Of a stretch of 64,000 nt of DNA, positions 35,121-43,799 are shown piece after piece (the stretch's first letter is position 1; every line of letters starts with the position of its first letter). The position numbers and the translations under genes were made by a program. The stretch covers positions 6,836,501 to 6,900,500 of the forward strand of contig NZ_LT670849.1 of the NCBI RefSeq assembly GCF_900142985.1, in the 5' to 3' direction. The stretch comes from Bradyrhizobium erythrophlei. GTDB lineage: Bacteria > Pseudomonadota > Alphaproteobacteria > Rhizobiales > Xanthobacteraceae. Below the pieces are notes generated by a model, which saw only the letters and a list, made by a program, of their open reading frames with translations, made no database searches and was not told the origin of the DNA.

Positions 35121-37511
35121 ATGGAAACAGATCAAATCGGATCAGAAACGAGAACGCCGGGATTTTGCGCATTGTGCAAGTCGCGCTGCGGTTCGATCAT
35201 GGTTACCCGAGACGGACGTTTCGTTGGCCAGGAGCCGTTTCCGGAACATCCCACCGGCAAAGCCTTGTGCGTGAAAGGGCTCGCCGCGCCGGAGATCGTG
35301 TACAACAAGCAACGCCAGTTCTATCCGTTGAAGCGGACGCGTCCCAAAGGCGACAAGGATCCGGGCTGGAAACAGATCAGCTGGGAGGAAGCACTCGACA
35401 GGACGGCTTCTGAACTGAACCGGATTCGCTCTGAGTCTGGCCCTGAGGCGGTCGCCTTCGGTCTGACGACTCCCAGCGGCACGCCAATATCGGATGACAT
35501 CCGGTGGATCGAACGCTTCATCAACGCGTTTGGCAGTCCGAACGTCGCCTATGGAACCGAGATCTGTAACTGGCACAAGGATTACGCCCACGCCTACACG
35601 TTCGGCCGCTCGATCGCGTCTCCCGATTTCGAGCGGTCGGAATGCGTCGTGCTCTGGGGGCACAATCCGAGTGCTACCTGGCTGGATCATGCCACGGCTA
35701 CCCGATCCGCACGGGTCAGGGGCGCGCGTCTGATCGTGGTCGACCCTCGTCGCGTCGGTTTCGCCGGGCGGGCGGATCAATGGCTGCGCGTGCGGCCTGG
35801 CGCAGACGGCGCCCTGGCGCTCGGCATCGCCGGCGAGATGATCCGAAACGGCTGGTTCGACGTTCAGTTTGTCCGCGACTGGACCAATGGCCCGTTGCTG
35901 GTGAGAAGGGATACCAATCGGTTTCTGCGTGCCGCCGATATCGCGGCGCCGCCCGCGGATGCCGATGCCGGCGATCTCGTTGCATGGGACGCCCAGGTGA
36001 AAGAGGCGGTCGGCTACTCTTTGGCCCGACGCTCATACGTCCGGCCAACCAGCCCAGAACTCCATGTTTCCGTCGAATTCCTGTCTCCCTCCGGCGAGAC
36101 GATAAGTTGTCGCTCGGCCTTCGGTCTCTATCGAGACCTGTGTGAGGAGTACCCGCCGGATCGGGTTGAAGCAGTCGCCTGGGTGCCGGCGCGGCAGGTG
36201 ACGGAAACGGCGAGACTGCTTTTCCAGGCTCGCCCTGTTAGCTACTACATGTGGTCAGGCGTGGGCCAGCACACCAACGCGACACAGACCGATCGCGCGA
36301 TATCGACCTTGATGGCATTGACCGGCAGTTTCGATGCGCCGGGTGGCAACGTCCAGTTCGCACGGCCGCCAGTTCGCGACGTCGCCGGCGGAGAATTTCT
36401 GTCGCCAGGGCAACGCGCAAAATGCATCGATCTCAAACGATCGACACTGGGGCCCGGCCGAAACGGCTGGACCGGGACAGATGCGCTATACGCAGCTATC
36501 CTCGACGGCGAGCCTTATCCTGTTCGAGGCTTGTTCGGATTTGGACGCAACTTTATCGTCAATCACGCCAACGGCGATCAGGGGGCAAAGGCGCTTGCGA
36601 AGCTCGAATTCCATGTCCATTCCGACGTGGTCATGACGCCGACCGCGGCCTTTGCGGATATCTTTCTTCCGGTCAACACGCCGTGGGAGCGCGAAGCGCT
36701 CCGCGTGGGATTTGAAGGCAGCCAGCCTGCGGAAAATCTGATCCAGTTACGGCAGGCGGCCATCTCCAGCCTGGGCGAATCCAGGTCAGATGCTCAGATC
36801 GTGTTCGAACTCGCCACCCGGCTTGGCTTTGGCGATTTATTCTGGAACGGCGATATCGACGCCGGTCTTGATGCCATCCTTGCGCCGCTCAAACTGACCC
36901 TCGACGATCTGCGCTCGAAACCGGGCGGGATCAGCCTTGCTGGCGAGCCTGATTATTTCCGCTATCGCCAGGACGGCTTCAAGACGCAAACCGGAAAGGT
37001 CGAAATTTTCTCCGAGGTCTTCCGCGACGCCGGAGAAAATCCGTTGCCGCGATTCATCGAGCCGGCACTGTCGCCCTATCAAGCCGAAGCGAGCGAGTTC
37101 CCATTGGTGCTGACCTCCGCCAAGGTCGTTCATTATTGCCACGGCCAGCATCGCCACATTCCATCGCTGCGTCGCCGCTCGCCGGAGCCTGAGGTCAGCA
37201 TGCACCCGCAAACCGCGGCTGAAAGAGGAATTGGCGAAGGTGACTGGGTGGAGATCCGGACCAAAAGCGGCAGGGCCCGCATGCGCGCGAAATTCGACCC
37301 AGGGCTGGATCGTCGGGTGGTCAGCGGGCAGTATGGCTGGTGGCAAGGCAACGAAGAGCTTGGCCTGGAGGCCTTTGATTCACTCGCCGACGCAGGCGCC
37401 AACTACAACCGTCTGATATCGGACGACCATGCTGACCCGATCAGCGGCTCGATCGGTCTTCGATCTTCCGTGTGTGAAATTTCTCCGATCAACGGCGGCG
37501 CGTCCGCGTGA
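35121..37511 (+). CDS. Molybdopterin (bis-MGD) oxidoreductase of the DMSO reductase superfamily
   Basis: A 796-residue enzyme. An N-terminal 4Fe-4S site is formed by C16, C19 and C23 (FCALCKSRCGS) plus the cysteine in ALCVKGL. The Cys in TEICNWHKDYAHA lies where the family has its molybdenum ligand. The C-terminal domain binds the second pterin (MHPQTAAERGIGEGDWVEI). No signal peptide or Tat motif is visible, so it is probably cytoplasmic. No electron-transfer subunit gene is adjacent. It stands between the RidA gene and the cupin regulator; the substrate is unknown. Confidence 0.9.
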   Translation: METDQIGSETRTPGFCALCKSRCGSIMVTRDGRFVGQEPFPEHPTGKALCVKGLAAPEIVYNKQRQFYPLKRTRPKGDKDPGWKQISWEEALDRTASELNRIRSESGPEAVAFGLTTPSGTPISDDIRWIERFINAFGSPNVAYGTEICNWHKDYAHAYTFGRSIASPDFERSECVVLWGHNPSATWLDHATATRSARVRGARLIVVDPRRVGFAGRADQWLRVRPGADGALALGIAGEMIRNGWFDVQFVRDWTNGPLLVRRDTNRFLRAADIAAPPADADAGDLVAWDAQVKEAVGYSLARRSYVRPTSPELHVSVEFLSPSGETISCRSAFGLYRDLCEEYPPDRVEAVAWVPARQVTETARLLFQARPVSYYMWSGVGQHTNATQTDRAISTLMALTGSFDAPGGNVQFARPPVRDVAGGEFLSPGQRAKCIDLKRSTLGPGRNGWTGTDALYAAILDGEPYPVRGLFGFGRNFIVNHANGDQGAKALAKLEFHVHSDVVMTPTAAFADIFLPVNTPWEREALRVGFEGSQPAENLIQLRQAAISSLGESRSDAQIVFELATRLGFGDLFWNGDIDAGLDAILAPLKLTLDDLRSKPGGISLAGEPDYFRYRQDGFKTQTGKVEIFSEVFRDAGENPLPRFIEPALSPYQAEASEFPLVLTSAKVVHYCHGQHRHIPSLRRRSPEPEVSMHPQTAAERGIGEGDWVEIRTKSGRARMRAKFDPGLDRRVVSGQYGWWQGNEELGLEAFDSLADAGANYNRLISDDHADPISGSIGLRSSVCEISPINGGASA

Positions 37512-37548
37512 AGGCGTCGGAGCAGTTTCTCGGGTAAGACGAAATCCT

Positions 37549-38154
37549 TTATGACTCTCGATCAAGATTGAACCACAAGGTTCTGACCTTGCGACGTCCG
37601 TAATTCCAGATCTTGTGCGGACGGCGAGAATTGTAGGAAATCAAATCGCCGCTCTTGAGAATGTAGGGCGTCTTGTCGACTTCGACAGTCAATACGCCCT
37701 CGAGAACGAAGCCGTATTCAAAGCCCGCGTGCGACAAAGCGGCATCTGAATTGCCTGTATTCGGCTCATATTCGTTGATGGCGATCGAAAGACCGCGGGT
37801 GCGGTCTTCGCGGATCAATCGGCGGACAACATGCATGGGCGTTTCGACAACGTGATGCTGTGATGCCCGCACCACCAGATCCTCGTCCGATTCAGGTTCG
37901 CTGGCGATCAGATCCGACATCGTAACTCCCAGCGCGCTGGCGATCACGATCAGGGATCCGATGGAGGGCGATGCCCGGCCGCGCTCGACGAGACTGAGCA
38001 TCGACACACTCAGTTTCGTACTCTCGGCGAGCACCTGGAGCGTCATGTTCCGCGCCTGCCGCACTTCGCGGATACGCTCACCGATCGCGGCAAGGGTGCT
38101 GGCGGTGGTCTCCGCCACGTTGTCCGGCAGTTCGGGAGAAAATTCGGTGGTCAC
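37549..38154 (-). CDS. XRE-family regulator with C-terminal cupin
   Basis: About 201 residues from a GTG at 38154 that follows AAGGAAA; the frame is open further back to a TTG at 38211. The helix-turn-helix (about 22-78: IREVRQARNMTLQVLAEST, then LSLVERGRASPS) is followed by a cupin (about 120-198, with GFVLEGVLTVEVDKTPYIL). Proteins of this layout sense small metabolites. It diverges from the tandem cupin genes, whose operon it probably controls. Confidence 0.88.
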   Translation of the reverse strand: MTTEFSPELPDNVAETTASTLAAIGERIREVRQARNMTLQVLAESTKLSVSMLSLVERGRASPSIGSLIVIASALGVTMSDLIASEPESDEDLVVRASQHHVVETPMHVVRRLIREDRTRGLSIAINEYEPNTGNSDAALSHAGFEYGFVLEGVLTVEVDKTPYILKSGDLISYNSRRPHKIWNYGRRKVRTLWFNLDRES

Positions 38155-38242
38155 CAAGGTTTTCCTTTTGTCTTTCACCGCTGCCGTCGAACCACGCCGA
38201 ATACCCGGCAAACGTCATTACCCATCAAGCCGTCAGAAAGCT

Positions 38243-38257
38243 ATTGCCTCTCGCAAT
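38243..38257. promoter_or_regulatory. Small palindrome in the AT-rich divergent promoter region
   Basis: ATTGC, five bases, GCAAT form a 5+5 inverted repeat in the AT-rich space between the XRE-cupin gene and the first cupin gene. It is a candidate operator for the divergent regulator. The evidence is limited to symmetry and place. Confidence 0.4.
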
Positions 38258-38306
38258 AATTTATATACAGTTAAAAAAATTATAGTATGAATAAAAAGGC
38301 AATTCG

Positions 38307-38702
38307 ATGCCTGCGAACTGTACGCGTGTTGTCGACAGTGCTGTCGGCTGCCCAGAAATACCGATCATTGTCGGCTCTGGCAACGCCAGGGTTGTAATGT
38401 GGCCGGGGAACAACGCTCAGTTCCGCACCTTTCAGATTATCACGCTGACAGCCGGGGCCCGCACCATACGGCTGCACCACGGCAGCGATGCCGTCTACTA
38501 CGTGATGAGCGGCGCCGGTTCGATCGTGGATTTGGTCTCGAGCGAAGTGTTTCCGCTGGCTGAAGGCGCGATGGTGCACATCGACGCGGGCGATGCTTAT
38601 GAATTCAGGGCGGGCGATCATCAGGATTTCAAAATTCTTGGCGGGCCGTGTCCTGCCGACGAGAGCCTCTATGCCGATCTGGCTTTCCCGGAAGGACAAT
38701 AG
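38307..38702 (+). CDS. Cupin-domain protein (first of two)
   Basis: A 131-residue single-domain cupin: IRLHHGSDAVYYVMSGAGSI is the first cupin motif and PLAEGAMVHIDAGDAYEF leads into the second. The metal-ligand His pattern is incomplete in the second motif. An AAGG lies before the ATG. It is followed after three bases by a second, related cupin. The two may form a hetero-oligomer. Function is unknown; small cupins near Mo hydroxylases may be isomerases, dioxygenases or binding proteins. Confidence 0.85.
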   Translation: MPANCTRVVDSAVGCPEIPIIVGSGNARVVMWPGNNAQFRTFQIITLTAGARTIRLHHGSDAVYYVMSGAGSIVDLVSSEVFPLAEGAMVHIDAGDAYEFRAGDHQDFKILGGPCPADESLYADLAFPEGQ

Positions 38703-38705
38703 TCA

Positions 38706-39104
38706 ATGGCGATCCGGATATTTCATCGCGATCATCCGAGCTTGAGGTTGCCGCTGATCTCCAAGGATGCGCGTTTCGTGGTTTGGCCGGGTATCGGCGC
38801 CTGGCACGCCAATATGAACTACGTCGTGCTTGAGCCCGGCGAAGCCAATGTTCCTCACATCCACTCCATTTCTGAAGACACGATCTTCATTCTGGAGGGC
38901 AAGGGAACGATACGAGACTACACCAACAACATTGAATTGCCGTTTCATGCCGGTTGCGCCGTGCATGTTCCGGTCGGCGTCAAGCACGCGGTCGCGGCGG
39001 ATCGGGGCGTGACCGTGGTCAGCGTCGGTGGCCCCAGTCCTGCGGATGTGCCGCTGCTCAAGGCGGTGGGCGCGCTTCCTCCGGACGCTACGGCGCCGAA
39101 ATGA
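38706..39104 (+). CDS. Cupin-domain protein (second of two)
   Basis: A 132-residue cupin with the motif NVPHIHSISEDTIFILEGKG and the second motif PFHAGCAVHVPVGVKHAV; the His residues suit metal binding better than in its neighbour. Both proteins share the layout of a WPG near the start (VWPGIGAWHANM and MWPGNNAQF) and a GGP.PAD segment near the end, so they are paralogues. It is in the operon leading to the cyclase-family hydrolase. Confidence 0.86.
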   Translation: MAIRIFHRDHPSLRLPLISKDARFVVWPGIGAWHANMNYVVLEPGEANVPHIHSISEDTIFILEGKGTIRDYTNNIELPFHAGCAVHVPVGVKHAVAADRGVTVVSVGGPSPADVPLLKAVGALPPDATAPK

Positions 39105-39210
39105 TCGAACCGAAAAAAGGGATGCGGATGCGAGATCTCGATAGACGATAGTTTTGATCTCCACCGCCAACCGGTCGGATAAACGGCCGGGAACTTAACC
39201 AGGAGCCGTT

Positions 39211-40101
39211 ATGAAGATTGTGGATCTGTCTCATTTGATGAACGTACATACGCCGGGCTGGGTCGGATATGCCGGCAATCAAATGTACTACGCGCAGAAT
39301 CTGCAGACCAAGATGATCGTCGCGCAGCGCATCGACACTGCGCTTCATGTCGGCACCCACATCGATGGCGCAATGCATGGTACCGACGGCATGGGCGACA
39401 TGGCGTCTTATCCGCTCGATTTCCTCGTGGGGCCGGGCGCGGTTGTCGACGTCTCCAAGCATATGGATGATTGGGCCGTGATCACGCCGGAGATGATCGA
39501 GCAGGCGCCGGTCGAGGTTCGCGACGGAGATATTCTGATCATTCACACTGGCTGGCACCGCTATTGGGAAGGTCAGCCCGAACAGGATCTGGTTCGATAT
39601 TTCTGCATGCATCCCGGCGGGAAAATCGAACTGCTCGAATGGATGCTCAAGAAGAAAATCAAGTGGTTCGGAATCGATTGCGGATCGGGCGATCATTCGA
39701 TGAATACCTCTATCCGCGTGATGCGGCCGGATCTTGCGAAACGATTTGAGGCGCGCGTCGGCAAGACCTGCGAAGAATTCTTCGGGGAGTACAATTACAT
39801 CCACAAGAAGTCGGGCCGTCACGTTGCGGAAGACATGTTTCCCTTCCACTCATATGCGTTTCAGGAGGGACTCATCCACGCCGAGAACGTCGGCGGCGAC
39901 ATCGAAAAGATGTTGAATCAACGCGCGGTGATCGGAGCGTTTCCCTGGCGCTATGAAGGTCTCGAGGCGTGTCCATGCCGGATCGTCTGCTTCCAGGGGA
40001 TGGACGAGGCGGTTGAGGCCGTCGGAGACGTTGCAAAGGCAGTGCTGAGTTCGCGCCGTATCGCAGCGGGGCAAAGCATGGGGGGGCCGGACGGCCGCTA
40101 A
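39211..40101 (+). CDS. Cyclase-family metal hydrolase (kynurenine formamidase-like fold)
   Basis: A 296-residue hydrolase with the metal-binding signature HVGTHIDGAMHG near residue 49 and the later GIDCGSGDH. The family cleaves amide or cyclic-imide bonds (kynurenine formamidase, isatin hydrolase). CCAGGAGCC precedes the ATG. It lies between the cupins and the molybdenum hydroxylase operon on the same strand, 50 bases before the latter. A ring-opening or amide-hydrolysis step in the same pathway is likely. Confidence 0.88.
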   Translation: MKIVDLSHLMNVHTPGWVGYAGNQMYYAQNLQTKMIVAQRIDTALHVGTHIDGAMHGTDGMGDMASYPLDFLVGPGAVVDVSKHMDDWAVITPEMIEQAPVEVRDGDILIIHTGWHRYWEGQPEQDLVRYFCMHPGGKIELLEWMLKKKIKWFGIDCGSGDHSMNTSIRVMRPDLAKRFEARVGKTCEEFFGEYNYIHKKSGRHVAEDMFPFHSYAFQEGLIHAENVGGDIEKMLNQRAVIGAFPWRYEGLEACPCRIVCFQGMDEAVEAVGDVAKAVLSSRRIAAGQSMGGPDGR

Positions 40102-40151
40102 AATCTTTCGCCCGCATTCGCGCGCAGGCGCGTCACTCTGGTTCGGAGCTT

Positions 40152-41006
40152 ATGAAGCCGGCATCGTTCAAATATTTCAGACCAGGCAGTGTTTCCGAGG
40201 CGCTCGCTCTGCTGTCTGAAAATCAGGATGACTGCAAGATTCTTGCGGGCGGGCAGAGCCTGGTCCCTGCGATGAATTTTCGGCTGCTGCGGCCTTCGAT
40301 CATCATCGACATCAATGAACTGAAAGAACTGTCCGCCATTGGCGCGAAAGATCAAAGCGTCTCCATCGGCGCATTGACGCGTCATGCCGCATTTCATCGA
40401 GATATCGCCGCGGGTCCCCTCGGCCGTCTCCTGACCAAGGTGGTGCGGCATATCGCGCATTTTCCCATCAGGCAGCGCGGCACCTTCGGAGGCAGTCTAG
40501 CTCATGCCGATCCGGCTGCGGAATGGTGCCTTGTCGCAACAACGCTGGGGGCGCAGATCGTTGCCAGAAGCAGTCGTGGCGAGCGGGTCATCGCGAGCCG
40601 TGAATTCTTCAAGGGGACGTTCACGACGGCGCTGGCCGCCGACGAAATCCTTTCGGAGATCCGTTTGCCGATGATGGCGGACGACTGGCGAACGGGGTTT
40701 AACGAATTTTCCCGCCGTGCCGGCGACTTTGCGCTGGGGATGGCCCTGGCTGCGCTGCGGATTGAGTCCGGCGTCGTAACAGAGGCAAGGCTCGGTATTG
40801 GCGGCGTATCGGATCGCGCCATCCGTCTCGAAAAGCTGGAGCAATCGCTCGTCGGCAAACCGGCTTCGCCGCAAACCTTCGATGCAATTGCCCAGGAGGC
40901 TCGCGAGGCGGTCATTCCAACCGCGGATATCCATGCCTCCGCCGAGTATCGCCGGGATCTCATTGCGACGGTCGTCAAGCGCGCGTTGAGCGAGGCCGCC
41001 GCATGA
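40152..41006 (+). CDS. Molybdenum hydroxylase FAD-binding (medium) subunit
   Basis: A 284-residue CoxM/XdhB-type subunit, with FAD-binding segments ILAGGQSLVPAMNFR and QRGTFGGSLAHADPAAE. It passes electrons from the iron-sulfur subunit to the final acceptor. The stop overlaps the next start by four bases (ATGA). It is the first gene of the order medium - large 1 - small - large 2. Confidence 0.93.
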   Translation: MKPASFKYFRPGSVSEALALLSENQDDCKILAGGQSLVPAMNFRLLRPSIIIDINELKELSAIGAKDQSVSIGALTRHAAFHRDIAAGPLGRLLTKVVRHIAHFPIRQRGTFGGSLAHADPAAEWCLVATTLGAQIVARSSRGERVIASREFFKGTFTTALAADEILSEIRLPMMADDWRTGFNEFSRRAGDFALGMALAALRIESGVVTEARLGIGGVSDRAIRLEKLEQSLVGKPASPQTFDAIAQEAREAVIPTADIHASAEYRRDLIATVVKRALSEAAA

Positions 41007-43318
41007 ACTGGATCGGACGGTCGTTGCCGAGGCTCGAAGATCCAACCCTCTTGAAGGGGTACGGCAGCTACGTCTCCGATCGCATTGGCGCTGCGGCCGC
41101 CGTTCGCTTTGTTCGCAGTCCGGTCGCTCGCGGCACCATCGTCGACATCGAAATGCCGCCAGACGCAATCGTTTTCACGGGCCGCGATCTCGCCGATCTC
41201 AAACCGATCCGCCCGATCCTTCATCGCCCCGATTACATCCCGATTGGACAGCCGGTTCTGGCGATCGATCGGGTGGTTTTCACAGGTCAGCCCATCGCGG
41301 TCGTCGTGGCGGACAGCCAGGCGCTTGCCGAAGATCTTGCCGAACAGGTCTTCGTCGACATCGCGACCACCGATCCCGTGCTTGATCTCGATCTCGCCTT
41401 GGAAACCGGCGCCGATCCGGTTCATCCCGAGGCGCTGGAAAACGTTCTGGTCGAAGGCCGGATGAAGACTCCCGGCATCGACAAGGCCTTCGAAGAGGCG
41501 GCCGAAATCGTAACGCTCGATCTGCGTTCGCATCGCCAGTCGGCGGCCCCGATAGAGGCACGCGCCGGGTTGGCTGAATACCAGGCCGGCAGCGGACGGG
41601 TGACGCTGACGGCTTCGGTTCAGATGCCGCATATGCTGCGGACGGGTATCGCCGACACGCTTGGCATCGCGGAGTCGGATCTTCGCGTCATTGCTCCCGA
41701 TGTCGGCGGCGGCTTCGGTCAGAAAATGTCGCTGTTTCCGGAGTATGTCGTGTTGGTCTGGCTTGCACGCAAGCTGAAGCGCAACGTCGCCTGGACCGAA
41801 GATCGCCGGGAGAACTTTTTGGCTTCTGCCCATAGCCGCGATCAGGCCTTTACGGTTCGGGCTGCCTTCTCGCGAGAAGGCCGGCTGCTCGGCCTGGACG
41901 CCGATCTGCGTTCCAATGTCGGAGCATTCTCCTGCTATCCCGTCACCTGCGGGGTCGAACCGCTGATGGCGTTTGCCGAATTGCCGGGCCCGTATAATTT
42001 CAGCGAATACGCCGCTCGCTCCCGAGGCGTGACGACAAACACCTGCATGATGGCGCCTTATCGTGGCGTGGCCCGCCCCATGCTGACCTTCACCATGGAA
42101 CGTCTGATGGAGGTTGCGGCGAAACGGCTGGGAATGGATTCGATCGAGATTCGCCGCCGCAACCTGATCGACAGCTTTCCGCACCGTTCGCCAACCGGTC
42201 TGGTGTACGACGAAGGTTCCTACAAGCAGGCCATGGAAGTGGCCGTCCAAAAAATGGACGTTCCCGCTTTCAGGATCAAGCAAGCCGAGATGCGTGCCAA
42301 GGGACGTTACATCGGGCTTGGCATTTCCGTCTTTAGCGAACGTACCGGCTACGGCACGCCAGCATATGCGGCGCGAGGCATGGACATCGTTCCGGGCTAC
42401 GAGATCGTCGATTGCTCGATGGATCCGTCCGGCAATGTCGATCTGCGCATCGGATCGTCGCCGCACGGCCAGGGCTTGAAGACCAGTCTCGCCCAACTCG
42501 TGTCGGACGAATTGGGAATCGACGTCCAAAAGATCCGGGTCATTTCCGGAGACACCGATACGACACCGTATGGCTGGGGCACATTCGCCAGCCGATCGAT
42601 GGTGATTGCCGGAGGCGCGTCAAAGCTGGCGGCGGCGAAAGTTGCCGGAAAGCTGAAGGTGATGGCGGCGCAGTTACTGGATGCAACTCCCGAGGCCGTC
42701 AGCTTGAAGGATGGCTGGGCCCGTGTCGTCAATACCAACAAGGCGATCGAAATCGGTGAGCTGGCTCGCGCCGCCTATCACCAGAGCCACCGTTTCCCCG
42801 GTCAGTCCGCAGGCCTTCATGAAAACGCGTTTTATGACCCGCCTGGCACGTTCTCCAACGCCTGCCATTCCGCCGTCGTTGAGGTCGATATCGAAACCGG
42901 CGGCGTCAGGATCGAACGATTTCTCGTCGTGGAAGATGCGGGCGTGCTGATCAACCCGATGATCGTCGATGGTCAAATCGCCGGTGGGGTAGCCCAGGGA
43001 ATCGCCAACGCCTTGCTCGAGGAAATGATCTACGACGAGACCGGCAATCTCCTGACAACATCCTTTGCCGACTATTTGCTTCCCACGATCGCCGAAATGC
43101 CGGAAATCGAAATCCTTCACCTGGAAACCGTTTCTCCCGAAAGCGTGACCCACGCCAAAGGCGTTGGCGAAGGCGGCGCCATCGGCGCACCTGCCGCCAT
43201 CGTCAATGCAATCGTGGATGCACTGTCGCCGTTTGGGATCGAGATATCCGAAATTCCCGCCACGCCTCAGAGGATTCGGGAACATTTGCGCAAGGCGGGA
43301 GCGCGCCTGAATGCCTGA
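41003..43318 (+). CDS. Molybdenum hydroxylase large subunit 1
   Basis: A 771-residue xanthine dehydrogenase-type catalytic subunit binding the molybdopterin cytosine dinucleotide. Visible are DVGGGFGQKMS, APYRGVARP, and the active-site Glu in GVGEGGAIGAP. The CO dehydrogenase motif with the CuSMo cysteine (AYRCSFR) is absent, so a nitrogen-heterocycle or aldehyde hydroxylase is more likely. It overlaps the medium-subunit gene by four bases and the small-subunit gene by eight. Confidence 0.92.
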   Translation: MNWIGRSLPRLEDPTLLKGYGSYVSDRIGAAAAVRFVRSPVARGTIVDIEMPPDAIVFTGRDLADLKPIRPILHRPDYIPIGQPVLAIDRVVFTGQPIAVVVADSQALAEDLAEQVFVDIATTDPVLDLDLALETGADPVHPEALENVLVEGRMKTPGIDKAFEEAAEIVTLDLRSHRQSAAPIEARAGLAEYQAGSGRVTLTASVQMPHMLRTGIADTLGIAESDLRVIAPDVGGGFGQKMSLFPEYVVLVWLARKLKRNVAWTEDRRENFLASAHSRDQAFTVRAAFSREGRLLGLDADLRSNVGAFSCYPVTCGVEPLMAFAELPGPYNFSEYAARSRGVTTNTCMMAPYRGVARPMLTFTMERLMEVAAKRLGMDSIEIRRRNLIDSFPHRSPTGLVYDEGSYKQAMEVAVQKMDVPAFRIKQAEMRAKGRYIGLGISVFSERTGYGTPAYAARGMDIVPGYEIVDCSMDPSGNVDLRIGSSPHGQGLKTSLAQLVSDELGIDVQKIRVISGDTDTTPYGWGTFASRSMVIAGGASKLAAAKVAGKLKVMAAQLLDATPEAVSLKDGWARVVNTNKAIEIGELARAAYHQSHRFPGQSAGLHENAFYDPPGTFSNACHSAVVEVDIETGGVRIERFLVVEDAGVLINPMIVDGQIAGGVAQGIANALLEEMIYDETGNLLTTSFADYLLPTIAEMPEIEILHLETVSPESVTHAKGVGEGGAIGAPAAIVNAIVDALSPFGIEISEIPATPQRIREHLRKAGARLNA

Positions 43319-43799
43319 CCAAATCAGCCTCACCCTGAACGTCAACGGCCGCGACTATCACGTCGTGGTGGAGCCGCGTCGTACGCTGGCCGACGTGCTG
43401 CGCGACGACTGCCACCTGACTGGTACCCACATCGGATGCGAACATGGCGTCTGCGGCGCCTGTACGATCCTCGTCGACGACAAGCCGGTTCGTTCGTGCC
43501 TGATGTTTGGCGTCCAGGCCGAAGGCAAGAAAATTCGTACCGTCGAAGGGCTTGCCGACGGCGATACGCTGCACCCCCTGCAAAAGGCGTTCTGGGAAAA
43601 TCACGGCCTGCAATGCGGCTTCTGCACGCCCGGATTCCTCATGCTTGCAGCCGGCGCATTGCAGGAAACGCCCGACATGTCCGATGAGGAAATCAAGGAG
43701 GTGTTGTCGTCCAACCTCTGCCGCTGCACCGGTTATCAAAACATCATCAAAGCGGTTCGATTGGCTGCCTTGGAGATGCGATCCGGGGCGCGCAGATGA
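43311..43799 (+). CDS. Molybdenum hydroxylase 2Fe-2S (small) subunit
   Basis: A 162-residue CoxS-type protein with two 2Fe-2S sites: the plant-type N-terminal site [21 protein letters not shown] is split between residues about 43-64, and the helical C-terminal site uses CGFCTPGF and CRCTGYQN. It is encoded between two large-subunit genes and probably serves both. The ATG lies inside the end of large subunit 1, and its own stop overlaps the next ATG. Confidence 0.94.
   Translation: MPDQISLTLNVNGRDYHVVVEPRRTLADVLRDDCHLTGTHIGCEHGVCGACTILVDDKPVRSCLMFGVQAEGKKIRTVEGLADGDTLHPLQKAFWENHGLQCGFCTPGFLMLAAGALQETPDMSDEEIKEVLSSNLCRCTGYQNIIKAVRLAALEMRSGARR

Noticed and set aside
40502..42529. Minus-strand open frame of 675 codons opposite the molybdenum hydroxylase genes
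   Set aside because: It is antisense to well-supported FAD and large subunits and its translation shows no recognisable fold.
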